From Heyndrickxia sporothermodurans (GTDB taxonomy: Bacteria > Bacillota > Bacilli > Bacillales > Bacillaceae_C), in the NCBI GenBank assembly GCA_018333075.1, contig BORH01000003.1, forward strand, positions 124,001 through 188,000: a stretch of DNA of 64,000 nucleotides. Direction: 5' to 3'. This document shows, one piece after another, positions 16,917 to 25,923 of this stretch. The first letter of the stretch is position 1; the number at the start of each line of letters is the position of its first letter. Under the pieces are notes generated by a model that saw only the letters and a list, made by a program, of their open reading frames with translations, had not been told where the DNA came from and searched no databases. Both the position numbers and the translations under genes were made by a program.

Positions 16917-17519
16917 GTGTCAGAAAAAATGATCGTTGAAGAAAAAATTTTCACTCAGAAAGGATGGGAGACGAGAGAGAAGCTATTGATTGCTGCGGAA
17001 GAGGTATTTGGAAAAAAGGGCTATTATGAAGCTTCAATTGTTAACATTACTCAAGAGGCAAAGGTGGCTCATGGGACATTTTATAACTACTTTCCATCTA
17101 AAAAGGAAATCTTTGATGAATTGATTCGCTATTATAATCGTGAATTACGTTTGGCAATTAAAGATGAGATGAAGCAAGCAGTTAATTATGAGGATGCACA
17201 ACGTAAAGGATTTAAAGCGTTTTTCAATTGGGTTAAAAACCGAAGAAATTTATACAGTATTGTTCAACAGGCAATTGTCGTAGATCAAGAATTGTATCGA
17301 TGGTATTACGATAAGTTAGCAATTGGATTTTTAAAAAGCTTGTCCGAAGGTATTCAAGCTGGGGAGTTCAAAACGATTGATCAGGAAACGGTTGCTTATT
17401 GTTTAATGGCCATTGGTCAATTTTTAGGAATGAGATGGGTCTATTGGGAACAGCAAGATGTTCCTGAAGAAGTATTTGATTCTGCAATGAAACTTATTTT
17501 TGAAGGATTAAGAAAATAG
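16917..17519 (+). CDS. TetR/AcrR-family transcriptional regulator
   Basis: A 200-residue regulator. The N-terminal HTH is clear: TREKLLIAAEEVFGKKGYYEASIVNITQEAKVAHGTFYNYFPSKKEIF spans about residues 15-65. The C-terminal part is an all-helical ligand domain. The GTG at 16908 is inside the ribosome site AAGAGGTG, so I use the GTG at 16917. It is the first gene of a five-gene unit for acyl-CoA-type chemistry and is probably its repressor, responding to a fatty acyl-CoA-like ligand as FadR/FabR-type TetR proteins do. That ligand is inference. Confidence 0.88.
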   Translation: MSEKMIVEEKIFTQKGWETREKLLIAAEEVFGKKGYYEASIVNITQEAKVAHGTFYNYFPSKKEIFDELIRYYNRELRLAIKDEMKQAVNYEDAQRKGFKAFFNWVKNRRNLYSIVQQAIVVDQELYRWYYDKLAIGFLKSLSEGIQAGEFKTIDQETVAYCLMAIGQFLGMRWVYWEQQDVPEEVFDSAMKLIFEGLRK

Positions 17520-17532
17520 AGAGGTGACTTAT

Positions 17533-19011
17533 ATGAAGGGCATTGCCTATTGGATAGAAAAATGGGCATGTATAAATCCAGATCGTATTGCTATCATCAC
17601 AGAACAAGAGCAGATTACTTATAGAGAGTTGGAGAAAAAAGTTAGAAGTACGGCGTCATACCTAAAAAACCATTTAGATGTTAAGAGGGGTGAACGTATC
17701 GCAATATTGTCCCAAAATCGAATGGAATATGTAGTTTTATTATTTGCGATCGCCAAAATTGAGTGTATTGCTGTTCCTTTGAATATTCGATTAACTGCAA
17801 ACGAGCTTATATTCCAATTAAATGATAGTGAAACAAGCCTATTAATTGCTGAAGAACCATTTATGGAAATGGCTCGTTCTCTTCAGGATGACACACAAGT
17901 AAAAAATCTAGTTAATATCGAACAATTTGCAGTAATGGAATTAATTGAGCATGGTTCCTTTCATTCAATAAATGAAAGCGCTCCCTTTATCATTTGCTAT
18001 ACATCAGGTACCACCGGAAAGCCAAAGGGAGCAGTATTGTCTCAGAACAATATGTTTTGGAATGCGATAAATAATATGCTCGCAATAGATTTAACCTCAA
18101 ATGATCGTTCAATCATTTTGCTTCCTTTATTTCATATTGGAGGGATTGGTTTATTTGCTTTTCCCACTTTATTTTCGGGAGGAACCATTGTCATCCCTGG
18201 TAAATTTGAACCAGTTAAAGTTCTATCAATGATTGAAGAACATCAAATTACTATCGTAATGGGAGTTCCTACCATTCATCAGGCTTTATTAAATTGTCCT
18301 GCTTTCCAAACGACAAATTTACAATCAGTCCGCTGGTTTTACAATGGTGGGGCACCTTGTCCTTATGAAATAATAAAAGCCTTTGTTGATAATGGATTTT
18401 TGTTTGGTCAAGGATTTGGAATGACAGAGACATCCCCCTCTCTGTTTATGCTAACGAAAGAAGATGCCATAAGAAAGATGGGGTCGATTGGAAAACCTGT
18501 TATCTATAGTGAATACAAGCTAATAGATACGCAAGGGAATGTAGTTGATCCTGGAGAAGTTGGGGAGCTAGTTGTGAGAGGCCCAAATGTAATGAAGGAA
18601 TATTGGAAAAGACCGGAAGCAACGAATGAAGCGATTAAGGATGGATGGTTGTTTACAGGGGATTTAGCAAAAGTAGATGGAGAGGGGTTTCTCTATATTG
18701 TTGGAAGAAGAAAAGAAATGATTATCTCTGGTGGAGAAAACATCTATCCTCTTGAAGTTGAGCAGGTAATCAGTCAACTCTCGGATATTAACGAGGTAGC
18801 AGTGGTGGGTGTTCCTGATTCAAAATGGGGAGAAGTACCAACAGCTTTTGCAGTTAAGGCAAAAGAAAGCAATATGACACAAGAGGATGTTCTTGAACAC
18901 TGTAAACGACTTCTAGCAAAATACAAAATTCCGAAGGAAATTATTTTTTTAGAAGAGCTACCTAAGAATGCGACTGGAAAGATACAAAAAAATCATTTAG
19001 TAACTAAATAG
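17533..19011 (+). CDS. Acyl-CoA synthetase / AMP-dependent ligase
   Basis: A 492-residue ANL-superfamily enzyme that activates a carboxylic acid to acyl-AMP and then acyl-CoA. The P-loop YTSGTTGKPKGAV is near residue 155. GFGMTETSPS binds adenine, GWLFTGDLAKVDGEGFLYIVGRRKEMI is the hinge region, and the catalytic Lys is in NATGKIQK near 481. The GTG at 17524 lies in the ribosome site AGAGGTGA, so ATG at 17533 is chosen. It resembles fatty-acyl or O-succinylbenzoate ligases; the substrate is not determined. It begins 14 bp after the TetR gene. Confidence 0.88.
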   Translation: MKGIAYWIEKWACINPDRIAIITEQEQITYRELEKKVRSTASYLKNHLDVKRGERIAILSQNRMEYVVLLFAIAKIECIAVPLNIRLTANELIFQLNDSETSLLIAEEPFMEMARSLQDDTQVKNLVNIEQFAVMELIEHGSFHSINESAPFIICYTSGTTGKPKGAVLSQNNMFWNAINNMLAIDLTSNDRSIILLPLFHIGGIGLFAFPTLFSGGTIVIPGKFEPVKVLSMIEEHQITIVMGVPTIHQALLNCPAFQTTNLQSVRWFYNGGAPCPYEIIKAFVDNGFLFGQGFGMTETSPSLFMLTKEDAIRKMGSIGKPVIYSEYKLIDTQGNVVDPGEVGELVVRGPNVMKEYWKRPEATNEAIKDGWLFTGDLAKVDGEGFLYIVGRRKEMIISGGENIYPLEVEQVISQLSDINEVAVVGVPDSKWGEVPTAFAVKAKESNMTQEDVLEHCKRLLAKYKIPKEIIFLEELPKNATGKIQKNHLVTK

Positions 19012-19026
19012 AAAGAGGGAAAAGGA

Positions 19027-19443
19027 TTGACTACATTTACAATTGGACAGAAAGCAACTTGCAGTAAGACCATTACAGAATCAGATATTGTTCTCTATGC
19101 AGGTATAAGCGGTGATTTTAACCCGGTTCATATGGATAAGGAATATGCAAAAAATACAAGATTTAATCAGCGTATTGCACATGGTTTATTAACTTCAAGT
19201 TTACTGTCACAGCTTCTAGGCATGCATTTACCTGGAAAGGGTTCTGTTTATATGGAACAAACAATACGTTTTACTTCACCAGTTTTTATTGGGGATACCA
19301 TTACTGCAACAGCAACTGTACAAGAATTTTTAGAAGAGAAAAGAATCATTAAGCTATTAACAGAATGTCATAATCAAAACGATGTACTTGTACTGACCGG
19401 TTCAGCAATGATGATGGTTCCAAAGGGAGGAGAAATGCTATGA
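19027..19443 (+). CDS. MaoC-like (R)-specific hydratase/dehydratase
   Basis: A 138-residue single hot-dog-fold enzyme. The catalytic motif is SGDFNPVHMDKEYA with Asp and His of the (R)-hydratase family (PhaJ/MaoC), and RIAHGLLTSSLLSQLLG is the following helix. It adds or removes water across an enoyl-thioester. The start is TTG at 19027 after GAGGGAAAAGGA. Its last bases overlap the next gene (ATGA), so translation is coupled. In this operon it could process the product of the neighbouring synthase. Confidence 0.88.
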   Translation: MTTFTIGQKATCSKTITESDIVLYAGISGDFNPVHMDKEYAKNTRFNQRIAHGLLTSSLLSQLLGMHLPGKGSVYMEQTIRFTSPVFIGDTITATATVQEFLEEKRIIKLLTECHNQNDVLVLTGSAMMMVPKGGEML

Positions 19444-20453
19444 CGAATATTGGTATAGAAGCAACAAATACTTTTTTTCCAAAAGAAGTTGAGACAGCTG
19501 CAGATTTATCTAAAAAGACAGGAATTCCTGAAAATGTTATTGTTGAGAAGTTTGGCCTGTATGAAAAGCATGTTGCAGATGAATCTATGCAAGCCTCAGA
19601 TTTAGCGATTGCTGCTGCAGTCCCTCTATTATCCAAGGTAGATCCATTAGCCATTGATGTTGTTATATATTTCGGCAGTCCACATAAGGACTACCATGTC
19701 TGGTCATGTGCACCTAAAATTCAGCATGAAATTGGAGCAAAAAATGCATATGCTTTCGAAATAATGAATGTTAGCTCCTGTTTTCCTATTGCTCTTAAAG
19801 TCGCTAAAGATATGTTAAAGTCTGATGAATCAATAGAAAATATATTGCTTGTTGGAGGTTGTAAGGAGTCACAAATAATCGATTACAGCAATCCTCGTTC
19901 ACGTTTTATGTTCAATTTTGCTGATGGGGGTACGGCAGCATTAATAAAACGTGAAGCAAGAATGAGCAACATACTAGAAAGTTCTATCATAACAGATGGT
20001 TCTTTTCATAAGGATGTTCTCATTCCAGCAGGTGGCTCCAAACATTTTGCAAGTATGGAAACTGTTGAGAAGCGTCAGCATTATATTGATGTAGTTAATC
20101 CAGCTAGTATGAAAGAAAGATTGGATCCAATTTCCGTTCCGAATTTTCAAAAAGTAGTATTGCAGGCTTTGCAAAAAAGTGGTTATAGCCATAAGGACAT
20201 TAAAATGCTCCTGCCGCTACATACAAAACGTTCAATGTTTAGGGAATTACTCTTTTCATTGGATTTAAATGAGGACCAAGCAGTCTATTTAGATCATTAC
20301 GGACATATGTCAGCTTTAGATCCGTGTATTGGCCTTCACTTTGCTAATGAACAAGGGAAATTAAAAAGTGGAGATATTGCAGTAGTAGTAAGTGCAGGTA
20401 CTGGTTATACCTGGGCAGCAACAGTTATTCAATGGGAAGGAGAACAAGGATGA
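19440..20453 (+). CDS. KAS III-like 3-oxoacyl-ACP synthase (thiolase fold)
   Basis: A 337-residue condensing-enzyme homologue. The active-site Cys is in NVSSCFPIALK near residue 113 and the His in LLPLHTKR near 259. The third catalytic position, Asn in FabH (GNTSA), reads His in YGHMSALDP, as in PqsD/CerJ-like or HMG-CoA synthase-like branches. It may therefore not perform the standard fatty-acid initiation reaction and could be an acyl transferase or a specialised condensing enzyme. It overlaps the genes on both sides by four bases. Confidence 0.82.
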   Translation: MTNIGIEATNTFFPKEVETAADLSKKTGIPENVIVEKFGLYEKHVADESMQASDLAIAAAVPLLSKVDPLAIDVVIYFGSPHKDYHVWSCAPKIQHEIGAKNAYAFEIMNVSSCFPIALKVAKDMLKSDESIENILLVGGCKESQIIDYSNPRSRFMFNFADGGTAALIKREARMSNILESSIITDGSFHKDVLIPAGGSKHFASMETVEKRQHYIDVVNPASMKERLDPISVPNFQKVVLQALQKSGYSHKDIKMLLPLHTKRSMFRELLFSLDLNEDQAVYLDHYGHMSALDPCIGLHFANEQGKLKSGDIAVVVSAGTGYTWAATVIQWEGEQG

Positions 20454-22285
20454 AGAAAATTGCGCGGCTCTCATTAGCAATTGTTTTGTTGATGTGTATG
20501 TATTTGCCTTTAACAACTGCAGCAACTTTTGATTTTGAAAAATCATGGGGAAATGAGATGGATGCTTCGCAATTATTTAGAACTCCTGTTGCACTTGCAA
20601 AAGATAAAACTGGTTATATTTATATGGTGGATATGGGGAATCATCGCATTGTAAAAATGGATTCAACAGGGAAATTTATCAATTCTTATGGAAGCCTTGG
20701 AGATAAACCAGGACAGTTTAATATGCCATTTGGAATTGCTATTGATAAAGAGGGCAATATTCTAGTTGCAGATACAGGGAATTACCGTATTCAAAAATTT
20801 ACTTCTCAATTTGAATTTATAAAAAGCTGGGGAACAAGAGGAAAAGGAGAAGGGGAATTTGGTTTTCCTAGAGAAATTGCCGTTGATAATGATAACAATT
20901 ACTATATTACGGATGAGTACAATCATCGTATCCAAAAGTACAGTTCCGATGGCCAATATATATTAACAATAGGTAGTTATGGGAAAAGAGATGGTCAATT
21001 AGCCTTGCCACAAGGGATTGCCATAAACAATAAAAATGAAATCTATGTAGCAGACACATACAATAATCGAATTCAGGTTTATGATCAAAATGGGGTTTTT
21101 AAAAGAAGAATTGGTGGCACTGAACATGGAATAGGAGCTTATCAATTTTATCATCCACGAGGAATTAATTTTGATCATAAGTCAGGCTCGTTCTATGTAG
21201 CAGATACCTATAATAATAGGATAATGAAGTTTGATAATCAGGATCAGTTTCTATATACGACAGGTATTTTTCCACAATTCGTATATCCTAACCAAATCTT
21301 ACCCGACAGTCAAGGTAACCTATATATTACTGATACCGGAAATAACCGCCTGTTAGTCTATAAAGAGATAGGTTTAACGGCAACCTTTACAAAGGCTATT
21401 GGCATTGAAAGAAATGGAGATTTTCAATATGCAGGACCATATGATGTTGAAAGTGATTCGAGTGGAAATCTATTTGTTTCAGACTCGTTTAATCATCGGA
21501 TAATAAAATATAATTCAAATGGAAAGATAATAAGTAAATGGGGAAGCTTAAATGGTTATGGAGGACCATTAGGATTTGGCAGTTATCCAGGTCAATTTTT
21601 TGTTCCTCGTCAAATTGCAGTTGACCAATATGACAATGTATATGTAGCAGATTCAGTAAATCACCGAATCCAAAAATTTTCAAATTCTGGGCTATTTCTT
21701 TATTCATATGGATCTCTAGGAACATTAAGTGGATATTTTCAATTTCCATCAGGGGTTGCTGTAGATAGTAAAGGGAATATTTTTGTAGCTGACTCGGAAA
21801 ATAATCGAATACAAAAGTTCAATCCATTCTTTATATACATGAAAGAATGGGGAAGAAAAGGAAGTGGCGAAGGAGAGTTTTCTCAACCAATGCAGCTAGC
21901 AATCGATTCAAAAGATAATGTATACGTAGTAGACCGAATAAATAATAGAATTCAAAAGTTTGATAATAATGGTCGCTTTCTAGCAAAATGGGGAACAAAT
22001 AATGGGAATGGAAACCTTGATCCATTAGAAAACTGGAAAGAAGGGCAAGGAGATTTATTCTTACCAACCGGAATTGAAATAGATCAAAATGACCAGGTAT
22101 ATGTAACTGATACTTCAAACAATCGAATAAATGTATATGATGACAATGGGAGATTTTTAAATACCTTTGGTCATTTTAGCGGCAACTCAGGGGAATTCTT
22201 TTCACCTCAAGGTCTAGATGTTGACCGGGCGGGAAATATAATTATTGCAGATGGACTCCTCCATCGAATTCAATTTTTCAAGTAA
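20450..22285 (+). CDS. Secreted NHL-repeat beta-propeller protein
   Basis: A 611-residue exported protein. ATG at 20450 follows GGAGAACAAGG and overlaps the KAS III stop (ATGA). Residues 1-25 are a signal peptide (ARLSLAIVLLMCMYLPLTTAA). The rest is twelve NHL repeats, each ending N(H/N/Y)RIxK(F/Y) (NHRIVKM, NYRIQKF, NNRIQKF and so on), enough for two six-bladed propellers. No catalytic residues are obvious. NHL propellers bind proteins, glycans or RNA, and here it would act outside the membrane. Coupling to intracellular acyl-CoA enzymes is unusual. Confidence 0.85.
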   Translation: MKKIARLSLAIVLLMCMYLPLTTAATFDFEKSWGNEMDASQLFRTPVALAKDKTGYIYMVDMGNHRIVKMDSTGKFINSYGSLGDKPGQFNMPFGIAIDKEGNILVADTGNYRIQKFTSQFEFIKSWGTRGKGEGEFGFPREIAVDNDNNYYITDEYNHRIQKYSSDGQYILTIGSYGKRDGQLALPQGIAINNKNEIYVADTYNNRIQVYDQNGVFKRRIGGTEHGIGAYQFYHPRGINFDHKSGSFYVADTYNNRIMKFDNQDQFLYTTGIFPQFVYPNQILPDSQGNLYITDTGNNRLLVYKEIGLTATFTKAIGIERNGDFQYAGPYDVESDSSGNLFVSDSFNHRIIKYNSNGKIISKWGSLNGYGGPLGFGSYPGQFFVPRQIAVDQYDNVYVADSVNHRIQKFSNSGLFLYSYGSLGTLSGYFQFPSGVAVDSKGNIFVADSENNRIQKFNPFFIYMKEWGRKGSGEGEFSQPMQLAIDSKDNVYVVDRINNRIQKFDNNGRFLAKWGTNNGNGNLDPLENWKEGQGDLFLPTGIEIDQNDQVYVTDTSNNRINVYDDNGRFLNTFGHFSGNSGEFFSPQGLDVDRAGNIIIADGLLHRIQFFK

Positions 22286-22693
22286 TAATCATCTCTTCAA
22301 CTTTATGATATACAACTCAAAAATGTAGTATTAGGCAATCAATTTGTATACGTAAACTTCAACTGCTGTTTTAAAAATATTCTCTTCTTAGGGCTAGTTA
22401 ATCATTTTAACAGTTTAATAGAATTACAAAATAAGCGCTAGGTTAACTTGGCGCTTATTTATTTTCTCAAATGTTAATGCTTTATAATGTAACTTTGGTC
22501 TTCTAAAATCATTAAAGGAATTAGTATTTAGGACTAAATTAGAAGCTTTAATATTCATTCATATATTATTTATTACACCCTAAAAAGACATTTGTTCACT
22601 GTGAGTAGAAAATATCTTGATTAATTACTTGTAAAGAGAGATAATAAAAAAATAAAATTTATCTGAAATTTTCTACAACGGGAGATGTGATGA
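22286..22693. other. Intergenic region between NHL operon and aspartokinase
   Basis: About 400 bp with one terminator at 22429-22460. I looked for a lysine riboswitch ahead of the aspartokinase and did not see one. Confidence 0.4.
22429..22466 (+). terminator. Terminator of the TetR-NHL operon
   Basis: AAATAAGCGC (22429-22438) pairs perfectly with GCGCTTATTT (22451-22460), followed by ATTTTC. Confidence 0.7.
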
Positions 22694-24055
22694 ATGAAAG
22701 TTGTGAAGTTTGGAGGCTCCTCTTTAGCCACAGGTGAACAAGTAAAAAAAGTATTTAAAATTGTGACATCAGATCCTGAAAGAAAGATTGTTGTTGTATC
22801 AGCGCCAGGTAAAAGGTATCCAACAGATGAAAAAATCACGGATTTATTAATTGAGTTTGGAAAAAGACATCTGCACGATCAAGAATCTCGAAACATTTTA
22901 GAGGAGATTATTGAAAGATACATACTAATAATAATGGAATTACAACTTCCAGATTCTTTTATAAAAAAAATAAGAAATGACTTCATGCAATTGATGAGCA
23001 TTGATAAAAACAACCCTGTTATGTTTTTGGAGGCAGTAAAAGCGAGTGGTGAGGATATTAATGCGAAACTATTAGCAGGTTATTTCCAACATTGTGGAGT
23101 GGAGGCTCATTATGTTAATCCTAAAGATGCAGGGCTATTGGTTAGTAATGAGCCCGGGAATGCACAGGTTTTACCGGAGACCTACAATCGATTGTCTAAT
23201 TTAAAATCACGTTTAGGAATAATAATTTTTCCTGGATTTTTTGGATACAATGAAAGGGGCGAAATATTAACCTTTTCTAGAAGTGGGTCTGACATTACTG
23301 GTTCTGTACTAGCTAATGGAGTTGGAGCAAAGATTTATGAAAACTTTACAGATGTTGATGCTGTTTATTCTGTTAACCCAAGCTTAGTAAAAGATCCAAA
23401 AGAAATAGAGGAATTAACATACCGTGAGATGCGTGAGCTTTCCTATGCGGGATTTTCTGTATTTCATGATGAAGCACTAATTCCTGCGTACCGAGCTGGT
23501 ATACCGGTTTTGGTGAAAAATACGAATAATCCTTTTGCAGCAGGGACAAAAATCGTAAATAAGCGTGAAAAACCAAATGGTTCTGTTGTTGGAATTGCAA
23601 GTGATACAGGATTTTGTAGTATTTATGTTAGCAAGTATTTAATGAATAGGGAAATAGGATTTGGAAAAAAACTTCTGCAGATTTTGGAAGGATATGGTTT
23701 ATCCTACGAGCATTCTCCATCTGGAATAGATGATATATCTATTATATTGAGAGAAAATCAATTAACACCAAAAATGGAAGAGCAGATTATTGATTCGATT
23801 AAGAATGAATTACACGCAGAAGAGGTACATGTGGAGCATGGTTTAGCACTTATCATGATTGTTGGGGAAGGAATGCGTCAAAATGTTGGAACTGCTGCTA
23901 GAGCTTCAAATGCGTTAGCTAGTGCAGGAATTAATATTGAAATGATTAATCAAGGATCGTCTGAGGTAAGTATGATGTTTGGTGTTAAAGAAATGAATGA
24001 GAGGAGGGCTGTGCAGGCACTTTACCATGAGTTTTTTATCGGGGTATTGGTTTAA
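22694..24055 (+). CDS. thrD: Aspartate kinase, YclM/ThrD type
   Basis: Phosphorylates aspartate as the first step to Lys, Met and Thr. The N-terminal MKVVKFGGSSLATG is the amino-acid kinase signature, SRSGSDITGS and NFTDVDAVYSVNP bind substrate, and the C-terminal part holds ACT domains (IVGEGMRQNVGTAARASNALASAGINIEMINQGSSEVSM). From memory it aligns over its full length (453 residues) with B. subtilis YclM, the threonine-sensitive monofunctional aspartokinase III. GGGAGATGTGATGA precedes the ATG. It is monocistronic. Confidence 0.92.
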   Translation: MKVVKFGGSSLATGEQVKKVFKIVTSDPERKIVVVSAPGKRYPTDEKITDLLIEFGKRHLHDQESRNILEEIIERYILIIMELQLPDSFIKKIRNDFMQLMSIDKNNPVMFLEAVKASGEDINAKLLAGYFQHCGVEAHYVNPKDAGLLVSNEPGNAQVLPETYNRLSNLKSRLGIIIFPGFFGYNERGEILTFSRSGSDITGSVLANGVGAKIYENFTDVDAVYSVNPSLVKDPKEIEELTYREMRELSYAGFSVFHDEALIPAYRAGIPVLVKNTNNPFAAGTKIVNKREKPNGSVVGIASDTGFCSIYVSKYLMNREIGFGKKLLQILEGYGLSYEHSPSGIDDISIILRENQLTPKMEEQIIDSIKNELHAEEVHVEHGLALIMIVGEGMRQNVGTAARASNALASAGINIEMINQGSSEVSMMFGVKEMNERRAVQALYHEFFIGVLV

Positions 24056-24167
24056 AGAAGCACTAAAGCACATCAGACTGGATCCTATTAAGGAAAGACT
24101 GATTCAAAATGGAAAAAGACATTCTATTTCTGATTAAGTAGGCTCTTAAAGCTATTTATCTTATATT

Positions 24168-24208
24168 ATAAAAAACTAAAGGATCAGGAAATTCACTTCC
24201 TGGTCCTT
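24168..24208 (-). terminator. Terminator of the 2-hydroxyacid dehydrogenase gene
   Basis: AAGGATCAGGAA (24179-24190) pairs with TTCCTGGTCCTT (24197-24208) with one G-T pair. On the minus strand a TTTTTT run follows. It overlaps the gene's stop codon. Confidence 0.8.
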
Positions 24209-25169
24209 AATATCCTTTATTGTAATCCACAGTATTTAATAGTGGTGCTCCCTCTTTTAAATAGTGCTTTAGATTTGGTAGAAATATGTCTTCTATTACT
24301 CTATTTTCATAGTGCTCTGTTGAACCGGCAGTATGTGGGGTAATGATAACATTGTTGAAATCCCATAAAGGGCTGCTGCTGGACAATGGTTCTTTTTCAA
24401 ATACGTCTAATCCTGCACCAGCAATTTGATTGGAACGGAGTGCTTCTATTAGTTCATCTTCTACAACAATTTCCCCTCTGCCAATATTAATGAAGAATGA
24501 GGTATCTTTCATTAATTCAAATTGTTTTTTGCCAAACATGTGAAAGGTATCGTTTGTAAGTGGGGTAGTAACGATAACATAGTCACATTGTGGAAGGATA
24601 GAATCCAATTGCTCAGATGGATACATTTCATCAAAAAATTCTTCTTCCTTTCCTGAATGTCTGATACCAATAACTTTCATATTAAAGGCTTGAGCAATTT
24701 TTGCTGTTTCCTTTCCAATAGCCCCTGCTCCGATAATACCAATTGTTTTACCATGGATTTCGAGGCTAAGATTTGAATGATCCCATGTTTTCATTTGTTG
24801 ATTACGGACATATGTATGAATTTTTCTTGTAAGTCCAAGTATGAGGGCAAAAATTGTTTCTGATATTGGATAAGCGTGAACGCCACTGGCAGTTGTTAGA
24901 AAAATGTTTTTATTGGTCATTTCTTCTAATGGAAGATTATTCACCCCCGCACTCCAGCTTTGTAGCCATTTTAATTGAGATTTTTGTGAAATGCATAATT
25001 CCTCTACTTCCTTTTTCCAACCGACAATGATTTCTGCTTCGTTTAATTGATTACGCCAAATAGATGGATCCTTACCTGCAATGAGTTCCCAATCAGGTGC
25101 TGTATTTTTAACTTTGTTGAATAAATCTTGACTAATGTTTTGAGTAATAACTATTTTTCTGTTAGACAT
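24207..25169 (-). CDS. D-2-hydroxyacid dehydrogenase
   Basis: A 320-residue NAD(P)-dependent oxidoreductase. The Rossmann motif is GIIGAGAIGKETAKIA. Catalytic residues are Arg in INIGRGEIV, Glu in LDVFEKEPL and His in ITPHTAGS. It interconverts a 2-hydroxyacid and a 2-keto acid; the particular substrate cannot be read. A TTG at 25187 is in frame, but GGAGAATAAAT points to the ATG at 25169. It stands alone between terminators. Confidence 0.9.
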   Translation of the reverse strand: MSNRKIVITQNISQDLFNKVKNTAPDWELIAGKDPSIWRNQLNEAEIIVGWKKEVEELCISQKSQLKWLQSWSAGVNNLPLEEMTNKNIFLTTASGVHAYPISETIFALILGLTRKIHTYVRNQQMKTWDHSNLSLEIHGKTIGIIGAGAIGKETAKIAQAFNMKVIGIRHSGKEEEFFDEMYPSEQLDSILPQCDYVIVTTPLTNDTFHMFGKKQFELMKDTSFFINIGRGEIVVEDELIEALRSNQIAGAGLDVFEKEPLSSSSPLWDFNNVIITPHTAGSTEHYENRVIEDIFLPNLKHYLKEGAPLLNTVDYNKGY

Positions 25170-25253
25170 ATTTATTCTCCTCATCAATTAATGATTATGT
25201 CTTCTATTATACTAGAAAATAGTATGGATAATTAAGAAGGTTGCTTATTAGTA

Positions 25254-25294
25254 TAAAAAATAGGACTGTCCTAAATTTGATTATAGGACAGCCC
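25254..25294 (-). terminator. Terminator of yjdF
   Basis: On the minus strand GGCTGTCCTA pairs with TAGGACAGTCC, then TATTTTTTAT. Confidence 0.85.
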
Positions 25295-25302
25295 CAGCAT
25301 AG

Positions 25303-25716
25303 CTATTTACCACGATGTTTTTGTTTTGCTTTTTGTTTTTTTAGCATGTACTTTCGCTGAATAGTCTCTTCCTTGTGCTTTCTTTCTTTGGCTTGTTGGT
25401 GCTGCTTCTTTTCCACTAATTCTTGTTTGATAGCTTCATGAGCTTTAGTAGTAAGACCAATTTTTTTCATTTCTTTAGATATTTGACGCTGCATTCTTTT
25501 AGGATTGACCTTTTGCTTTAGCTTTGTCTCAATATCAATACCTGATTGACTATGTTTCCAGATAACTGATTGTAATTGATGATGAACAAAATGCAATACC
25601 TCTACATCTTTAGGCTCATTGCCAAATACATAGCGATACGCTTTTAATTTGTTATTCTCAAGTGTTTCAATAATCCCTAGCCAAAACTGTCCGTCAAAAT
25701 AAATCGTTAAATGCAT
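25303..25716 (-). CDS. yjdF: YjdF-family protein (DUF2992)
   Basis: A 137-residue cytoplasmic protein of unknown activity. LTIYFDGQFWLGIIE, NPKRMQRQISKEMKKIGLTTKA and the Lys-rich end YMLKKQKAKQKHRGK match B. subtilis YjdF as I remember it. The frame extends upstream, but GAGGAGGGATCGTT fixes the start at ATG 25716. The region before it is the yjdF riboswitch, known to bind azaaromatic compounds, so the protein is presumed to handle such toxic heteroaromatics. Confidence 0.9.
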   Translation of the reverse strand: MHLTIYFDGQFWLGIIETLENNKLKAYRYVFGNEPKDVEVLHFVHHQLQSVIWKHSQSGIDIETKLKQKVNPKRMQRQISKEMKKIGLTTKAHEAIKQELVEKKQHQQAKERKHKEETIQRKYMLKKQKAKQKHRGK

Positions 25717-25724
25717 AACGATCC

Positions 25725-25835
25725 CTCCTCTGTTGATTTCATGAAATGATGGACATCCCGAGGAGGGGAAGGTTACTGACATCTGTTATATAGATGCATC
25801 CGGACTACCAACCGAATTGTGTTTTTTCATTTCAT
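25725..25835 (-). promoter_or_regulatory. yjdF (azaaromatic) riboswitch
   Basis: The leader on the minus strand contains GGTTGGTAGTCCGGATGCAT and CAGTAACCTTCCCCTCCTC, which I recognise as yjdF-motif consensus pieces. CCCCTCCTC is complementary to the ribosome site GAGGAGGG just before the start codon. Ligand-dependent control of translation initiation is the expected mechanism. Confidence 0.85.
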
Positions 25836-25878
25836 ATTATTAAATTACCATTTTTGGATAATAGTTTCAATTTACAAA

Positions 25879-25917
25879 TAAAAAAAAAACCAAGTGCAAA
25901 CAGTACACTTGGTTTTC
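25879..25917 (-). terminator. Terminator of the LysM-3D gene
   Basis: On the minus strand AAAACCAAGTG pairs with CACTTGGTTTT, followed by about ten T. Confidence 0.92.
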
Positions 25918-25923
25918 TCATAA

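Noticed and set aside
22466-22693. Lysine riboswitch before the aspartokinase gene
   Set aside because: No L-box core sequence; the YclM-type enzyme is threonine-sensitive and usually lacks one.
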